Shown here in pieces: positions 47,357 through 55,875 of a DNA stretch of 64,000 bases. The stretch is taken from positions 1,798,001 to 1,862,000 of the forward strand of contig NZ_CP099959.1 in the NCBI RefSeq assembly GCF_040409815.1. Direction: 5' to 3'. The stretch's first letter is position 1. Each line of letters begins with the position of its first letter. The DNA is from Polynucleobacter sp. UK-FUSCHL-C3. GTDB lineage: Bacteria; Pseudomonadota; Gammaproteobacteria; Burkholderiales; Burkholderiaceae. Made by a program: the position numbers and the translations under genes. Under the pieces are notes generated by a model, which worked only from the letters and a program-made list of their open reading frames with translations, searched no databases and was not told the DNA's origin.

Positions 47357-48483
47357 TCAAGTGTCCGTGTAATGGCCATTAGACGTGCATGCGCAAGCGC
47401 CTGATGTATTTGCGTGCCATGATTGGTGCTTATGCCTTGTTGACTGATCTCTGCTGCAATCTGCCCCCCATCAATCTGCAGAGCAGCCTCCATTAAATTC
47501 TGCCATTCCTGAATATCAATACCGAGTGTATCTGCTAAACGAAGTACCTCTATAAAGCGCTTTGGTTTACGCCAAACATCGGAGCGATTAAACAAATCAA
47601 GGGCTATCTGCGGATGAATGGGGGAGTGGCGGCACGCTTCAAAATCAGCAGTAAGCAGGCAATACTCTGTAATGTCATTTGGCACTCTCAACCCGCTTGC
47701 CCAATCAACAATCTCTGACCGCTTTAGTCGCTTTAAGACAATCGCTAAGCGTTTGTCTAGCTCTGGATATACGGTAACTGCCTGATGTAACTGGGCAAGT
47801 ATTTCTTTTCTGCTTGACATATGCTGCCACTGCTTAACAAGCGCATTGGGCCAAATTTCCTCAAGCGCATCGCATTGTTCTAAGACTTCTATAAAGCATT
47901 CGGGCGCTTGAGATATAAACGCTTTTGCAAGCTCTTGCCAAACTCGCTCCTTGGATAAGGTCTTAAGCTCACCGTTATGCACCATTGATTTCATTAAAAC
48001 GAGTGTCTCTGGGGCAATATTGAACTTCGGAAAACGGGCGGCAAATCGTGCGACTCGCAATACTCTTAAGGGATCTTCCGAAAACGCATTCGATAGATGA
48101 CGAAATATGCCTTGCTCTAAATCTGCTTTGCCCTGATATGGATCAATTAAATCTCCGATGAGCTCGCCCGAAGCGTTTACTTCTTGAGCGATGGCATTAA
48201 TCGTTAAATCGCGTCGCTTAAGATCGTCCTCGAGCCGAATGCTTGGATCTGCATGAAATACAAATCCTTGATGCCCAGGTGCGGTTTTACGCTCTGTTCT
48301 GGCAAGGGCATAATCATGCTGGGTTTGTGGGTGCAAAAAGACTGGAAAATGACTGCCGACGGGACGAAAGCCGTTCGCTAGCATTTCCTCAACCGACGAT
48401 CCGACCACTACATAATCAATGTCATGAACTGGTAAACCGAGCAAGCGATCGCGTACAGCACCGCCAACTTGATAAATCTTCAA
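47350..48483 (-). CDS. cca: CCA-adding tRNA nucleotidyltransferase, HD motif apparently lost
   Basis: The enzyme builds or repairs the CCA end of tRNA. The catalytic head is clear: YQVGGAVRDRLLGLPVHDIDYVVVG at 4-28 with the metal-binding DXD, then ARTERKTAPGHQGF, LKRRDLTINAIA near 90 and DPLRVLRVARFAARF near 137. The E. coli type carries a C-terminal HD phosphohydrolase. Here, where its GIHTLM and CHDLGKG stretches should be, the sequence runs SSRKEILAQLHQAV to RLKRSEIVDWASGLRVPNDI with no HD pair. It is 377 residues against about 410. The start overlaps the upstream gene by four bases. Confidence 0.93.
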   Translation of the reverse strand: MKIYQVGGAVRDRLLGLPVHDIDYVVVGSSVEEMLANGFRPVGSHFPVFLHPQTQHDYALARTERKTAPGHQGFVFHADPSIRLEDDLKRRDLTINAIAQEVNASGELIGDLIDPYQGKADLEQGIFRHLSNAFSEDPLRVLRVARFAARFPKFNIAPETLVLMKSMVHNGELKTLSKERVWQELAKAFISQAPECFIEVLEQCDALEEIWPNALVKQWQHMSSRKEILAQLHQAVTVYPELDKRLAIVLKRLKRSEIVDWASGLRVPNDITEYCLLTADFEACRHSPIHPQIALDLFNRSDVWRKPKRFIEVLRLADTLGIDIQEWQNLMEAALQIDGGQIAAEISQQGISTNHGTQIHQALAHARLMAITRTLDQ

Positions 48484-49391
48484 GCAATTAAGCTTTCTAA
48501 ATGCTGTTTAGCAATCCCAAAGTCTTCGCTTAACGAGTCACGACTACCGAGTGCCAATACATTAGGAACGCTCATCGAAGCAATATTATCGCGGGACATT
48601 AGCGTAGGTCCGGGCCCAAACTCAAAGGCAATAGCTTGTAGATATCCTACCCAATTGGGCAATGAAATCACTGGGTTCTTTTTGCCTGCTTTACGGATTG
48701 CAAATCGCACTAAATCTTCCATGCTAAATACTTCCGGACCGACCAAATCATAAATACCATGGATCGTACGCTGATCCTCTAGGGCCATTACGAATGCTTT
48801 CGCAACATCATTGACGCTCACAGGCTGGAAAAGAGCTTGGGTATTGGCCAGAGGAATCACCGGAAAAAGTTTAGCCAAGCCCACAAAGGTATTGATAAAT
48901 TGATCTTGCTCACCAAAGATGACCGAAGGTCTAAAAATAGTCCAATCAAGTCCGCTTTGCTCGACACACCGCTCGCCATCTCCTTTGCTTCGTTGATACA
49001 TGGAAGGTCCTTGAGAATGCGCTCCTAAGGCACTCATATGCAGATATCGTTTTAGGCCAAAAACTTTCATCTCCTGCATAAGCATTTCTGGAAGATCAAC
49101 GTGCGCCTTCTTAAAACCTGGGCCATAAGGATGACCCGTACGGTCATGCAAAATCCCGACTAAATTAATAACTGTGGCCGTTGGCTTTAACTCTGCCAAG
49201 AGATCATGAATTGCTTCGCGATGATTAACATCGGTCTCAACAAGAGTAACGCTGGGCAACAAGCGGAGATCACGAATAGCGCTGTAGCGTCTTGACGGTA
49301 TTAATACCGAGTAACCCTTTTGCTGCAACTGCTGAGCGATGGTTTTTCCAACAAAACCACTACCGCCAATAATTAATACATCGTGCTTCAT
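48480..49391 (-). CDS. NAD(P)-binding protein, NDUFA9-like atypical SDR
   Basis: This is a 303-residue atypical SDR with an N-terminal Rossmann motif IGGSGFVGKTIAQQL (8-22), ETDVNHREAIHDLL and the YQRSKGDGERCVEQSGLDWTIFRPSVIFG segment near 132-160, as in the bacterial relatives of complex I subunit NDUFA9. It probably binds NADPH without acting as a classical dehydrogenase; its function in bacteria is unproven. It is linked by four-base overlaps to the lytic transglycosylase before it and cca after it. Confidence 0.9.
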   Translation of the reverse strand: MKHDVLIIGGSGFVGKTIAQQLQQKGYSVLIPSRRYSAIRDLRLLPSVTLVETDVNHREAIHDLLAELKPTATVINLVGILHDRTGHPYGPGFKKAHVDLPEMLMQEMKVFGLKRYLHMSALGAHSQGPSMYQRSKGDGERCVEQSGLDWTIFRPSVIFGEQDQFINTFVGLAKLFPVIPLANTQALFQPVSVNDVAKAFVMALEDQRTIHGIYDLVGPEVFSMEDLVRFAIRKAGKKNPVISLPNWVGYLQAIAFEFGPGPTLMSRDNIASMSVPNVLALGSRDSLSEDFGIAKQHLESLIA

Positions 49392-51349
49392 GGTAGCTCG
49401 CTTAATACGGCTGTTTTTGGCTGAATGGTACCAAGACGCTGCTTGATCGTGCTCGACTTTCCATCCATTAAAAGAGAATAATACGTTGCATTAGCCAAGA
49501 CATTTTTCACGTAGGTGCGGGTCTCATTAAACGGAATGGACTCAACAAAAATTGCGCCCTCCGTTGATTGCGTTAACTTCTCGCGCCACGATTTTGGTCG
49601 AGAGGGCCCTGCATTGTATGCAGCAGAAGCGAGTACCCATGATCCATCAAGGTCTTGGAGAACCATATTGAGGTAGTGGCTACCTAGGGTTAAATTTGTT
49701 TGGGTATCCTTTAGGCGCTCATTCGTATAAGAGTTCATCCCTATTTTTTTGGCGACATACTTGGCTGTATTAGGCATCACTTGCATAAGTCCCGATGCCC
49801 CAACCGAAGAGGAGGCGTTTGTTATAAATCGTGACTCTTGCCGAATCAAACCATATGCCCACGCGAGATTTAAATCAATATTCTTGGCAATTGGACTCAA
49901 TTGTTCTTTAAATGGGGTGGGGTAACGCAATGCAAAGTCATGCTCCCCTTTTGTGCGATCTGCCGTATTAACGGTCCGGTCGTATAGGTGGATCCGTTTG
50001 GCATACTCTGCGGCAGCCAATAATTGCTTATCGCTCATACCGCGCAACTCCCAATTCCACTCACGATTCCCTTCAAAGCGTAAATTCATTGCATAGAACT
50101 GTTCACCCCGAACAAAGCCATTGCGCCCTGCCATTCCTTTAATTTCTGCCTCGCTAACTTTTACTTTGGCCGGAATAAAGATTGCTTTACCAAGCTCCTC
50201 GCGCGCCAGCTGCCCATAAAAATGATATTGATCCTCTAACTCCTTAAATTGTGCATTAGCTAATTCAGGACTGCCGAGCTCTTTATAGGCCCTACCATAC
50301 CAATAGGTCCATGCTGGATCGCGTTGTCTTACTGCCGGATTCATTTTCTCAATCGCATCCTTGGTTAACTGCCAATCGTGAGCCCGTAAGGCCGTGCGCA
50401 CTTTCCACTCTTGGCTTTCGGTTGACAAAAGAGCATCAAAGCCGAGTTGCTGTTGACGCCGATACGCATCAATCGCGTTTCGGTCTAAGCGTTTTGCTAA
50501 AAATTGTCCAAGCACGCCCCAGGCCATTGCTTGATCCTCTTTACTGAGCCGAGCGTTCGATTGTAAAAAATCACGGTAGGCCTTACTAGCATCAGCGCGA
50601 GCTGAACGCACAAGCGTCGCAAGCAGATCATCGCCCCCAATCCGTTTTCCAATGGTCTCTAAATTCATTTCGGCAGCTGCACGCCCCAAGGCTTTCGCCT
50701 GAGAGATTGTCAGCCCTTTAGCTTGTACTAAAAGGGGAACTAGCTCTTGGCATGCTGAACCAAAATTGCGTGGATCGATCATGATTTTTAAAGCATCTTC
50801 GCCAATCCGTTTTGGATCTTCCTGTTTCGCAAGTCGTGACTGCAATGCATAGCATTTCACATTGGTGTCGTCATCCAACATGAAGAGTGAATACTCTTTA
50901 TCAAACTGTGGCCAGTCTTTGCGTTTACCGAGAACGAGCAACCAATCGTTACGTAGTCGATCTGCAATCGCAGTCCCCTCATATGCTCTTAAAAATGCAT
51001 ACACCTCTTCATCGAGTATCGTATCGGCGCGCGCCTCATTACCTTTATCAAATAGTTGTGGCTTGATTCTGAAATACCGTACATAGTCGGTATAGGGATA
51101 ATTAACCAGCGCTGCTGCCAATTGACCGCTTCGCGTGACATCATTCTTTCGTGCCGCATCGCGTAACTCAATGAACAATTTATCAGCTTCGGACAACTCC
51201 TGAGATACGGGCTGATTCTGTTGGGATTTGGAAGCAGTAGGGGCTTTGGCAATGCTGAATTGCCATAGGCCTAGATTCAAGGTTAAAGCGCAGACTAAGA
51301 AGCTAAAGCCTCGCCGTACAGTGAGACGGATAGATAAATTAGGGCACAT
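49388..51349 (-). CDS. Soluble lytic murein transglycosylase (Slt type)
   Basis: This is a periplasmic enzyme of 653 residues that cleaves peptidoglycan to anhydro-muropeptides. A signal peptide (about 1-35) precedes a long alpha-superhelical ring domain. The catalytic domain from about 495 shows LAWAYGLIRQESRF with the catalytic Glu, then SSSVGASGLMQVMPNTAKYVA and AAYNAGPSRPKSWREK. Released fragments could be recycled by an AmpG-type permease such as the one at 60033. It heads a three-gene coupled run with the NDUFA9-like gene and cca. Confidence 0.95.
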   Translation of the reverse strand: MCPNLSIRLTVRRGFSFLVCALTLNLGLWQFSIAKAPTASKSQQNQPVSQELSEADKLFIELRDAARKNDVTRSGQLAAALVNYPYTDYVRYFRIKPQLFDKGNEARADTILDEEVYAFLRAYEGTAIADRLRNDWLLVLGKRKDWPQFDKEYSLFMLDDDTNVKCYALQSRLAKQEDPKRIGEDALKIMIDPRNFGSACQELVPLLVQAKGLTISQAKALGRAAAEMNLETIGKRIGGDDLLATLVRSARADASKAYRDFLQSNARLSKEDQAMAWGVLGQFLAKRLDRNAIDAYRRQQQLGFDALLSTESQEWKVRTALRAHDWQLTKDAIEKMNPAVRQRDPAWTYWYGRAYKELGSPELANAQFKELEDQYHFYGQLAREELGKAIFIPAKVKVSEAEIKGMAGRNGFVRGEQFYAMNLRFEGNREWNWELRGMSDKQLLAAAEYAKRIHLYDRTVNTADRTKGEHDFALRYPTPFKEQLSPIAKNIDLNLAWAYGLIRQESRFITNASSSVGASGLMQVMPNTAKYVAKKIGMNSYTNERLKDTQTNLTLGSHYLNMVLQDLDGSWVLASAAYNAGPSRPKSWREKLTQSTEGAIFVESIPFNETRTYVKNVLANATYYSLLMDGKSSTIKQRLGTIQPKTAVLSELP

Positions 51350-51365
51350 AGTTCTATTTTCACTC

Positions 51366-51371
51366 GATAAT
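51366..51371 (+). promoter_or_regulatory. Probable -10 box of the 5-FCL gene, leaderless
   Basis: GATAAT (5 of 6 to TATAAT) ends seven bases before the ATG at 51379, with no ribosome-binding site. The -35 region lies in the divergent slt start and is poor. Confidence 0.42.
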
Positions 51372-51378
51372 AGAAGCT

Positions 51379-51984
51379 ATGCATACCCCTATTGATCAAG
51401 TCCGCCATGATTTATTGCAAAATCGAGTCGATTACAGGCAAAGTACAGCTTTTGAGGGAGCCCATTTAGGTCTTCTGGCTAAGCTAGGCGAGCTTCTACA
51501 GAGGCCAGACTCGAACTATCGGTCAATCGCCTTTTGCTGGCCTTTTAAAGAAGAACCAGACCTCAAGGCTCCCCTTCTTCAGTGGCAGCAATCAGCACCT
51601 CAACGATCGCTCCTGCTTCCCAAGGTTCGATCAGATAAGCGCTTGGATTTTTATACCTGGTCAGAATCGTGCGCCTTGATTACGAATGCATATGGGATTC
51701 TGGAGCCAAATCCTGAGTCTCCGGGAATTGAGTTGGCACAACCGGACTGTATTTTGATCCCCTGCGTGGGTTGGAGTCTTCAAAAAGATTGCCTATGGCG
51801 CCTAGGCTATGGGGGTGGCTATTTTGACCGCACCATTGCCACCCTAAAAAATGAGGGGCATACCTTTAAGACGATTGGGGTTGCCTATGATTGGCAAAGG
51901 CTTAGCGCAGACCGTTGGGTTCCCCAAGACCATGACCAGGCTCTGGACTACGTGGTTACAAACTCAATGATTTATCCCAAATAA
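51379..51984 (+). CDS. 5-formyltetrahydrofolate cyclo-ligase
   Basis: This enzyme returns 5-formyl-THF to 5,10-methenyl-THF with ATP. The 201-residue protein has IAFCWPFKEEPDL near 51, the conserved LIPCVGWSLQKDCLWRLGYGGGYFDRTIATL near 130-160 and IGVAYDWQRL with the final WVPQDHDQALDYVVT. The N-terminal Arg/Lys helix of the family is weak but present (QVRHDLLQNR). It lies beside metF and the methyl-cycle genes. In gammaproteobacteria the 6S RNA gene precedes it; here the gap is 29 bases, too short for that. Confidence 0.93.
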   Translation: MHTPIDQVRHDLLQNRVDYRQSTAFEGAHLGLLAKLGELLQRPDSNYRSIAFCWPFKEEPDLKAPLLQWQQSAPQRSLLLPKVRSDKRLDFYTWSESCALITNAYGILEPNPESPGIELAQPDCILIPCVGWSLQKDCLWRLGYGGGYFDRTIATLKNEGHTFKTIGVAYDWQRLSADRWVPQDHDQALDYVVTNSMIYPK

Positions 51985-52001
51985 AGCAAATTGATTTTGG
52001 A

Positions 52002-52835
52002 TCAGCCTTTACCCAGTTGTAAGTTTTGGGTAATGCGCAGAACTGGCTCAGATTGGTTGAGCGAGTAAAAATGCAGGCCTGGAACACCCGTAACAATTAA
52101 TTGCTCACAAAGTGTTGTGACTACCTCTTCCCCAAAAGCTTTGATGGATGCCAGATCATCGCCATACGATTGCAATCGCAGACGAATCCAACGAGGGATC
52201 TCGGCACCGCAAGCGTCTGAGAAGCGAAGCAATTGAGTACTACTCGTAATCGGCATGATGCCAGCCACAATCGGTACATTCACACCTAATTGATAGGCAT
52301 CATCGACAAAACGGAAGTAAGCATCGCTATTAAAGAAGTATTGTGTGATTGCAGAATCTGCGCCTGCCTTCACCTTCGAAGCAAAAAACTGCACGTCCTT
52401 ACTCGGTGACTCAGCCTGGGGATGGGTCTCTGGGTAAGCGGCGACCTCAATATGAAACCAGTCTCCGGTTTCTTGACGAATAAACTCAACCAGCTGATTG
52501 GCGTGCTGAAACTCACCATACTGGCCCATACCCGATGGTAAATCGCCCCGCAATGCAACGATGCGCTTGATGCCTAATGCCTGATACTGCTTTAATAGAT
52601 CGGCGATCAGCGCTTTAGAGCTGCCCACGCATGACAAATGCGGAGCCACTACTTCACCTGTCTCGTGGATTATTCGCACGGTTTGTAGAGTGCCCGCCTG
52701 CGTAGATCCGCCTGCGCCAAAGGTCACCGAGTAAAACGCAGGTTGTAAAGCAGCGCTAAAGCGCTCCCGCGTTTGCGCAAGACGCACCTCCCCCTCTGGG
52801 GTTTTAGGGGGGAAGAACTCGATGCTTAATTCCAT
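52002..52835 (-). CDS. metF: 5,10-Methylenetetrahydrofolate reductase
   Basis: MetF makes 5-methyl-THF, the methyl donor for MetH. The 277-residue FAD barrel starts with SIEFFPPKTPEGEVRL, with the catalytic Glu in the first motif, followed by SVTFGAGGSTQAGT near 37, VALRGDLPSG near 94 and FHIEVAAYPETHPQA near 130. The DSAITQYFFNSDAYFRFVDD and VPIVAGIMPI pieces complete it. It lies 35 bases downstream of ahcY on the same strand, with no terminator visible between, so the SAH riboswitch may also influence it. Confidence 0.95.
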   Translation of the reverse strand: MELSIEFFPPKTPEGEVRLAQTRERFSAALQPAFYSVTFGAGGSTQAGTLQTVRIIHETGEVVAPHLSCVGSSKALIADLLKQYQALGIKRIVALRGDLPSGMGQYGEFQHANQLVEFIRQETGDWFHIEVAAYPETHPQAESPSKDVQFFASKVKAGADSAITQYFFNSDAYFRFVDDAYQLGVNVPIVAGIMPITSSTQLLRFSDACGAEIPRWIRLRLQSYGDDLASIKAFGEEVVTTLCEQLIVTGVPGLHFYSLNQSEPVLRITQNLQLGKG

Positions 52836-52870
52836 GGACTAGTGGCTACATTCATGATCAAACAGCGTCA

Positions 52871-54310
52871 TTAATAACGATAGGTTTCAGGCTTGAATGG
52901 GCCCTCTTTCTTAACGCCGATATAAGAAGCCTGTTGATCATTTAACTCCGTTAACTGTGCATTTAGCTTCTTGAGCTGCAAACGTGCGACTTTTTCATCC
53001 AAATGCTTTGGCAGGGTATATACGCCCACTGGATATTTATTCGTACCAGCTGCTCCCCACAACTCAATTTGCGCAATGACTTGGTTTGCAAATGATGAGC
53101 TCATTACATAAGAGGGGTGACCGGTGCCACAACCCAAATTCACTAAACGGCCTTTCGCTAAAATAATCAGGCGCTTCTCGGGTAAACCATTTGCTGCGGG
53201 GAATATCACATGATCTACTTGGGGCTTAATTTCTTCCCAAGTATATTTTTCAATGCCCGCAATATCGATTTCATTATCAAAATGGCCAATGTTGCAAACG
53301 ATTGCTTGGTCCTTCATCTTCTTCATGTGATCGTGCGTGATTACATGATAGTTACCCGTAGCAGTTACAAAAATATCGGCTTTATCTGCTGCGTAGTCCA
53401 TTGTTACGACGCGATACCCTTCCATGGCTGCCTGCAATGCACAAATTGGATCTACCTCAGTAACCCATACTTGAGCAGACAGTGCACGGAGCGCTTGGGC
53501 AGAACCCTTACCCACATCACCATAACCTGCGACCACCGCAACCTTGCCGGCAATCATGACGTCCGTAGCGCGCTTAATCGCATCAACTAAAGACTCACGG
53601 CAACCATATAAGTTATCGAACTTACTCTTGGTCACAGAATCGTTCACATTAATGGCTGGGAAGCGAAGTTCGCCCTTAGCATGCATTTGATAGAGTCGGT
53701 GCACGCCAGTTGTGGTTTCTTCCGTCACTCCATTTACCTTCGCCAAGCGCGTGGAATACCAAGTGGGATCAACGGCTATCTTGCTCTTAATGGCCGCAAA
53801 TAAAATACGTTCTTCCTCGCTCGTAGGCTGATTAAGAACTGCCTGATCTTTTTCTGCCTTGGTACCAAGATGTAAAAGTAAGGTCGCATCGCCACCATCA
53901 TCTAAGATCATATTGGTAAAGCCGCCATCGGCCCATTCAAAAATCTTGTGGGTGTAATCCCAATATTGCTCCAAGGTCTCGCCTTTGATCGCAAAGACGG
54001 GGGTACCATTTGCTGCAATTGCAGCTGCCGCATGGTCTTGGGTTGAGAAGATATTGCACGAGGCCCAACGCACTTCAGCACCCAAGGCCTCGAGGGTCTC
54101 GATCAGAACTGCGGTCTGGATGGTCATGTGCAATGAACCAGTAATACGAGCTCCTCGCAAGGGTTGTTTTGCTGCAAATTCTTCACGAATTGCCATCAGG
54201 CCTGGCATTTCCGTTTCAGCAATCTTAATTTCTTTACGACCAAAGTCAGCCAAATTAATATCGGCAATGGCGTAGTCGCTACCTAGTTTGATATCAGAAA
54301 TAGTGTTCAT
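52871..54310 (-). CDS. ahcY: Adenosylhomocysteinase (SAH hydrolase)
   Basis: AhcY splits S-adenosylhomocysteine into homocysteine and adenosine, relieving product inhibition of methyltransferases. The 479 residues contain [15 protein letters not shown] near 59, [14 protein letters not shown] near 83, the NAD-binding [15 protein letters not shown] near 261 and the C-terminal PFKPETYRY with the conserved Lys and Tyr. The long form of about 480 residues is the bacterial/plant class. Upstream lies an SAH riboswitch and a hairpin set that can hide or expose the CCGGAGC ribosome-binding site five bases before the ATG. Confidence 0.98.
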   Translation of the reverse strand: MNTISDIKLGSDYAIADINLADFGRKEIKIAETEMPGLMAIREEFAAKQPLRGARITGSLHMTIQTAVLIETLEALGAEVRWASCNIFSTQDHAAAAIAANGTPVFAIKGETLEQYWDYTHKIFEWADGGFTNMILDDGGDATLLLHLGTKAEKDQAVLNQPTSEEERILFAAIKSKIAVDPTWYSTRLAKVNGVTEETTTGVHRLYQMHAKGELRFPAINVNDSVTKSKFDNLYGCRESLVDAIKRATDVMIAGKVAVVAGYGDVGKGSAQALRALSAQVWVTEVDPICALQAAMEGYRVVTMDYAADKADIFVTATGNYHVITHDHMKKMKDQAIVCNIGHFDNEIDIAGIEKYTWEEIKPQVDHVIFPAANGLPEKRLIILAKGRLVNLGCGTGHPSYVMSSSFANQVIAQIELWGAAGTNKYPVGVYTLPKHLDEKVARLQLKKLNAQLTELNDQQASYIGVKKEGPFKPETYRY

Positions 54311-54312
54311 AA

Positions 54313-54364
54313 AAGCTCCGGCTAATGATCGTCAAGCGGAGCAAGTTCATGAAACTCGCTAACC
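54313..54364 (-). promoter_or_regulatory. Expression platform of the SAH riboswitch
   Basis: Three inverted repeats compete on the minus strand. The SD stem is GCTCCG (54337-54342) with CGGAGC (54315-54320), hiding the ribosome-binding site. A middle stem, GCGAGTT (54353-54359) with AACTTGC (54341-54347), shares two bases with the SD stem. An upper 10-bp stem (54378-54387 with 54355-54364) shares bases with the aptamer and with the middle stem. The order predicts translation on when SAH is bound. Confidence 0.7.
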
Positions 54365-54384
54365 AATTGACAATACGGGTTAGC

Positions 54385-54475
54385 GAGCGCAGTTGCAATG
54401 AAGTTACCAAGTAACTCCCCTCCAAGCCTGGGAGGCGCATATAAATCACGGCCCCTTGCAACGCTCCTTGGAGGA
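54385..54475 (-). promoter_or_regulatory. SAH riboswitch aptamer upstream of ahcY
   Basis: The minus strand shows the SAH aptamer pattern. Stem P1 pairs CTCCAAGG (54466-54473) with the CTTGGAG at 54420-54426, followed by a GAGCG (54462-54466 region) that pairs as the pseudoknot with CGCTC at 54385-54389. The conserved GCGTTGCAA segment and CCCAGGC before the closing P1 arm are present. SAH riboswitches activate ahcY in many betaproteobacteria. Bases 54476-54502, up to metK, include a TACAAT (54484-54489) that could be its own -10 box. Confidence 0.88.
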
Positions 54476-54502
54476 ATAATCAAATTGTAAACAAGTTTTC
54501 TG

Positions 54503-55669
54503 TTAAATGCCTGCTGCTGCCTTTAGGGCTCCAGCCTTATCCTTGCGCTCCCAAGTAAATTCAGGCTCTTCCCGGCCAAAATGGCCATAGGCAGCTGTCT
54601 TTTTATAGATTGGGCGCAACAAGTCCAGCATCTTAACAATACCCTTGGGTCGCAGATCAAAGTGCTCTGATACCAATTTCGCAATTTGCTCATCGGGGAT
54701 CTTGCCAGTCCCAAACGTGCTTACCATCACCGAAGTGGGGCGCGCCACACCAATTGCGTAGGAAATCTGGATTAAGCACTTACTGGCAAGGCCTGCGGCT
54801 ACCACATTCTTAGCAACATAACGACCTGCATAGGCTGCCGAGCGGTCCACCTTGGAAGGATCCTTACCCGAGAAAGCACCGCCGCCATGCGGCGCGGCAC
54901 CGCCGTAGGTATCTACAATAATTTTGCGACCGGTTAAGCCGCAATCACCCTGTGGACCGCCGATTACAAAGCGACCAGTAGGATTTACCAAATATTTAAT
55001 ATCCCCTTTGATTAAGTTCTTTGGCAATACTGGTTTAATGATTTCTTCAATCACGGACTCGCGTAATTTCTCCAAAGGAATATCAGCGGAGTGCTGAGTG
55101 GAGAGAACTACGGTATCAATGGAATCAGGCTTACCATTGACGTAGCGCAATGTAACTTGAGACTTTGCGTCAGGGCGTAGCCAATTTAAACGACCATCAC
55201 GACGTAATTGCGATTGCCGCTCTACTAAACGATGAGACAAATAAATAGGAAGGGGCATTAGTTCGGGGGTCTCATCGCAAGCGTAACCAAACATCAGGCC
55301 TTGATCACCAGCCCCTTGGTCTAGGCCATCATCGTGCGCTTTATCAACGCCCTGTGCAATATCAGGGCTTTGTTTGTCATAGGCCACCAAAACGGCACAG
55401 CCTTTGTAGTCAATGCCGTAATCGGTGTTGTCATAGCCAATTTCACGCAAGGTATTACGTGCAACTTGAATGTAATCAACGTTTGCATGGGTTGTAATTT
55501 CACCAGCCAAGACTACCAATCCGGTATTACAAAGTGTTTCTGCAGCAACGCGTGCTTTGGGATCTTGGGTCAAGATCGCGTCTAAGATTGCATCTGAGAT
55601 TTGGTCTGAGACCTTATCGGGATGACCCTCAGAAACTGACTCTGAGGTAAAGAAATAATCGTTTGCCAT
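54503..55669 (-). CDS. metK: S-adenosylmethionine synthetase
   Basis: MetK makes SAM from methionine and ATP. From the ATG at 55669 the protein has 388 residues and starts [21 protein letters not shown], the standard opening. Other marks are [12 protein letters not shown] near 119 (ATP site), [21 protein letters not shown] near 250 and [17 protein letters not shown] near 275. A GGAGAAT ribosome-binding site sits before that ATG. The frame runs 30 more codons into the leader from a TTG, which I reject. It is 190 bases upstream of ahcY, which has its own promoter and riboswitch. Confidence 0.98.
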   Translation of the reverse strand: MANDYFFTSESVSEGHPDKVSDQISDAILDAILTQDPKARVAAETLCNTGLVVLAGEITTHANVDYIQVARNTLREIGYDNTDYGIDYKGCAVLVAYDKQSPDIAQGVDKAHDDGLDQGAGDQGLMFGYACDETPELMPLPIYLSHRLVERQSQLRRDGRLNWLRPDAKSQVTLRYVNGKPDSIDTVVLSTQHSADIPLEKLRESVIEEIIKPVLPKNLIKGDIKYLVNPTGRFVIGGPQGDCGLTGRKIIVDTYGGAAPHGGGAFSGKDPSKVDRSAAYAGRYVAKNVVAAGLASKCLIQISYAIGVARPTSVMVSTFGTGKIPDEQIAKLVSEHFDLRPKGIVKMLDLLRPIYKKTAAYGHFGREEPEFTWERKDKAGALKAAAGI

Positions 55670-55771
55670 TCTATTCTCCATTTCAAGGGCACTGACAACT
55701 CCACGTGCCGGGGAATACAACGGCGACGCTTTAGCAGATTTTTTTAATTCGCCCCGCAAGTTGTCTTTAAC
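55670..55771 (-). promoter_or_regulatory. Structured metK leader, type unassigned
   Basis: This is about 100 bases of untranslated leader between the predicted metK start point and its ATG. It contains GGCAC/GTGCC (5 bp, loop of 12) ending about 15 bases before the ribosome-binding site. It also holds a GGCGA/TCGCC stem and a CGGGG segment that can alternatively pair with CCCCG. I see no match I could name among SAM riboswitch classes. A control element is plausible given that metK is regulated in many bacteria. Confidence 0.4.
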
Positions 55772-55777
55772 TCGGCG

Positions 55778-55806
55778 AATATATGTATTTTATCTGAATC
55801 TTTCAA
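55778..55806 (-). promoter_or_regulatory. Sigma-70 promoter of metK
   Basis: TTGAAA (55801-55806), a 17-base spacer and TATATT (55778-55783) make one of the best sigma-70 promoters in the window. The start near 55771 gives a leader of about 100 bases. Confidence 0.7.
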
Positions 55807-55810
55807 AAAC

Positions 55811-55848
55811 CACCTCATTTATCTATGCAGTCCTATAAAAATGAGGTG
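55811..55848. repeat. 10-bp perfect inverted repeat in the metK/lpxL control region
   Basis: CACCTCATTT (55811-55820) is repeated inverted as AAATGAGGTG (55839-55848) with an 18-base spacer. It abuts the metK -35 box and covers the -35 region of the divergent acyltransferase gene, so an operator is possible. On the minus strand it is followed by GGTTTTT, so a terminator-like hairpin is the alternative. Confidence 0.6.
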
Positions 55849-55863
55849 CGCCACTCAATTGAA

Positions 55864-55869
55864 TATCAT
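55864..55869 (+). promoter_or_regulatory. Probable -10 box of the first acyltransferase gene, leaderless GTG
   Basis: TATCAT (5 of 6 to TATAAT) ends six bases before the GTG at 55876. There is no ribosome-binding site. The -35 match is poor. Confidence 0.4.
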
Positions 55870-55875
55870 TACTAA

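Noticed and set aside
51350..51378. 6S RNA beside the 5-FCL gene, as in gammaproteobacteria
   Set aside because: Only 29 bases separate the two start codons, too short for a 6S RNA of about 180 bases.
55670..55759. metK reading frame extending 30 codons upstream from a TTG
   Set aside because: The standard MetK opening lies at 55669 behind a GGAG site, and the extension reads through the leader hairpins with no family similarity.
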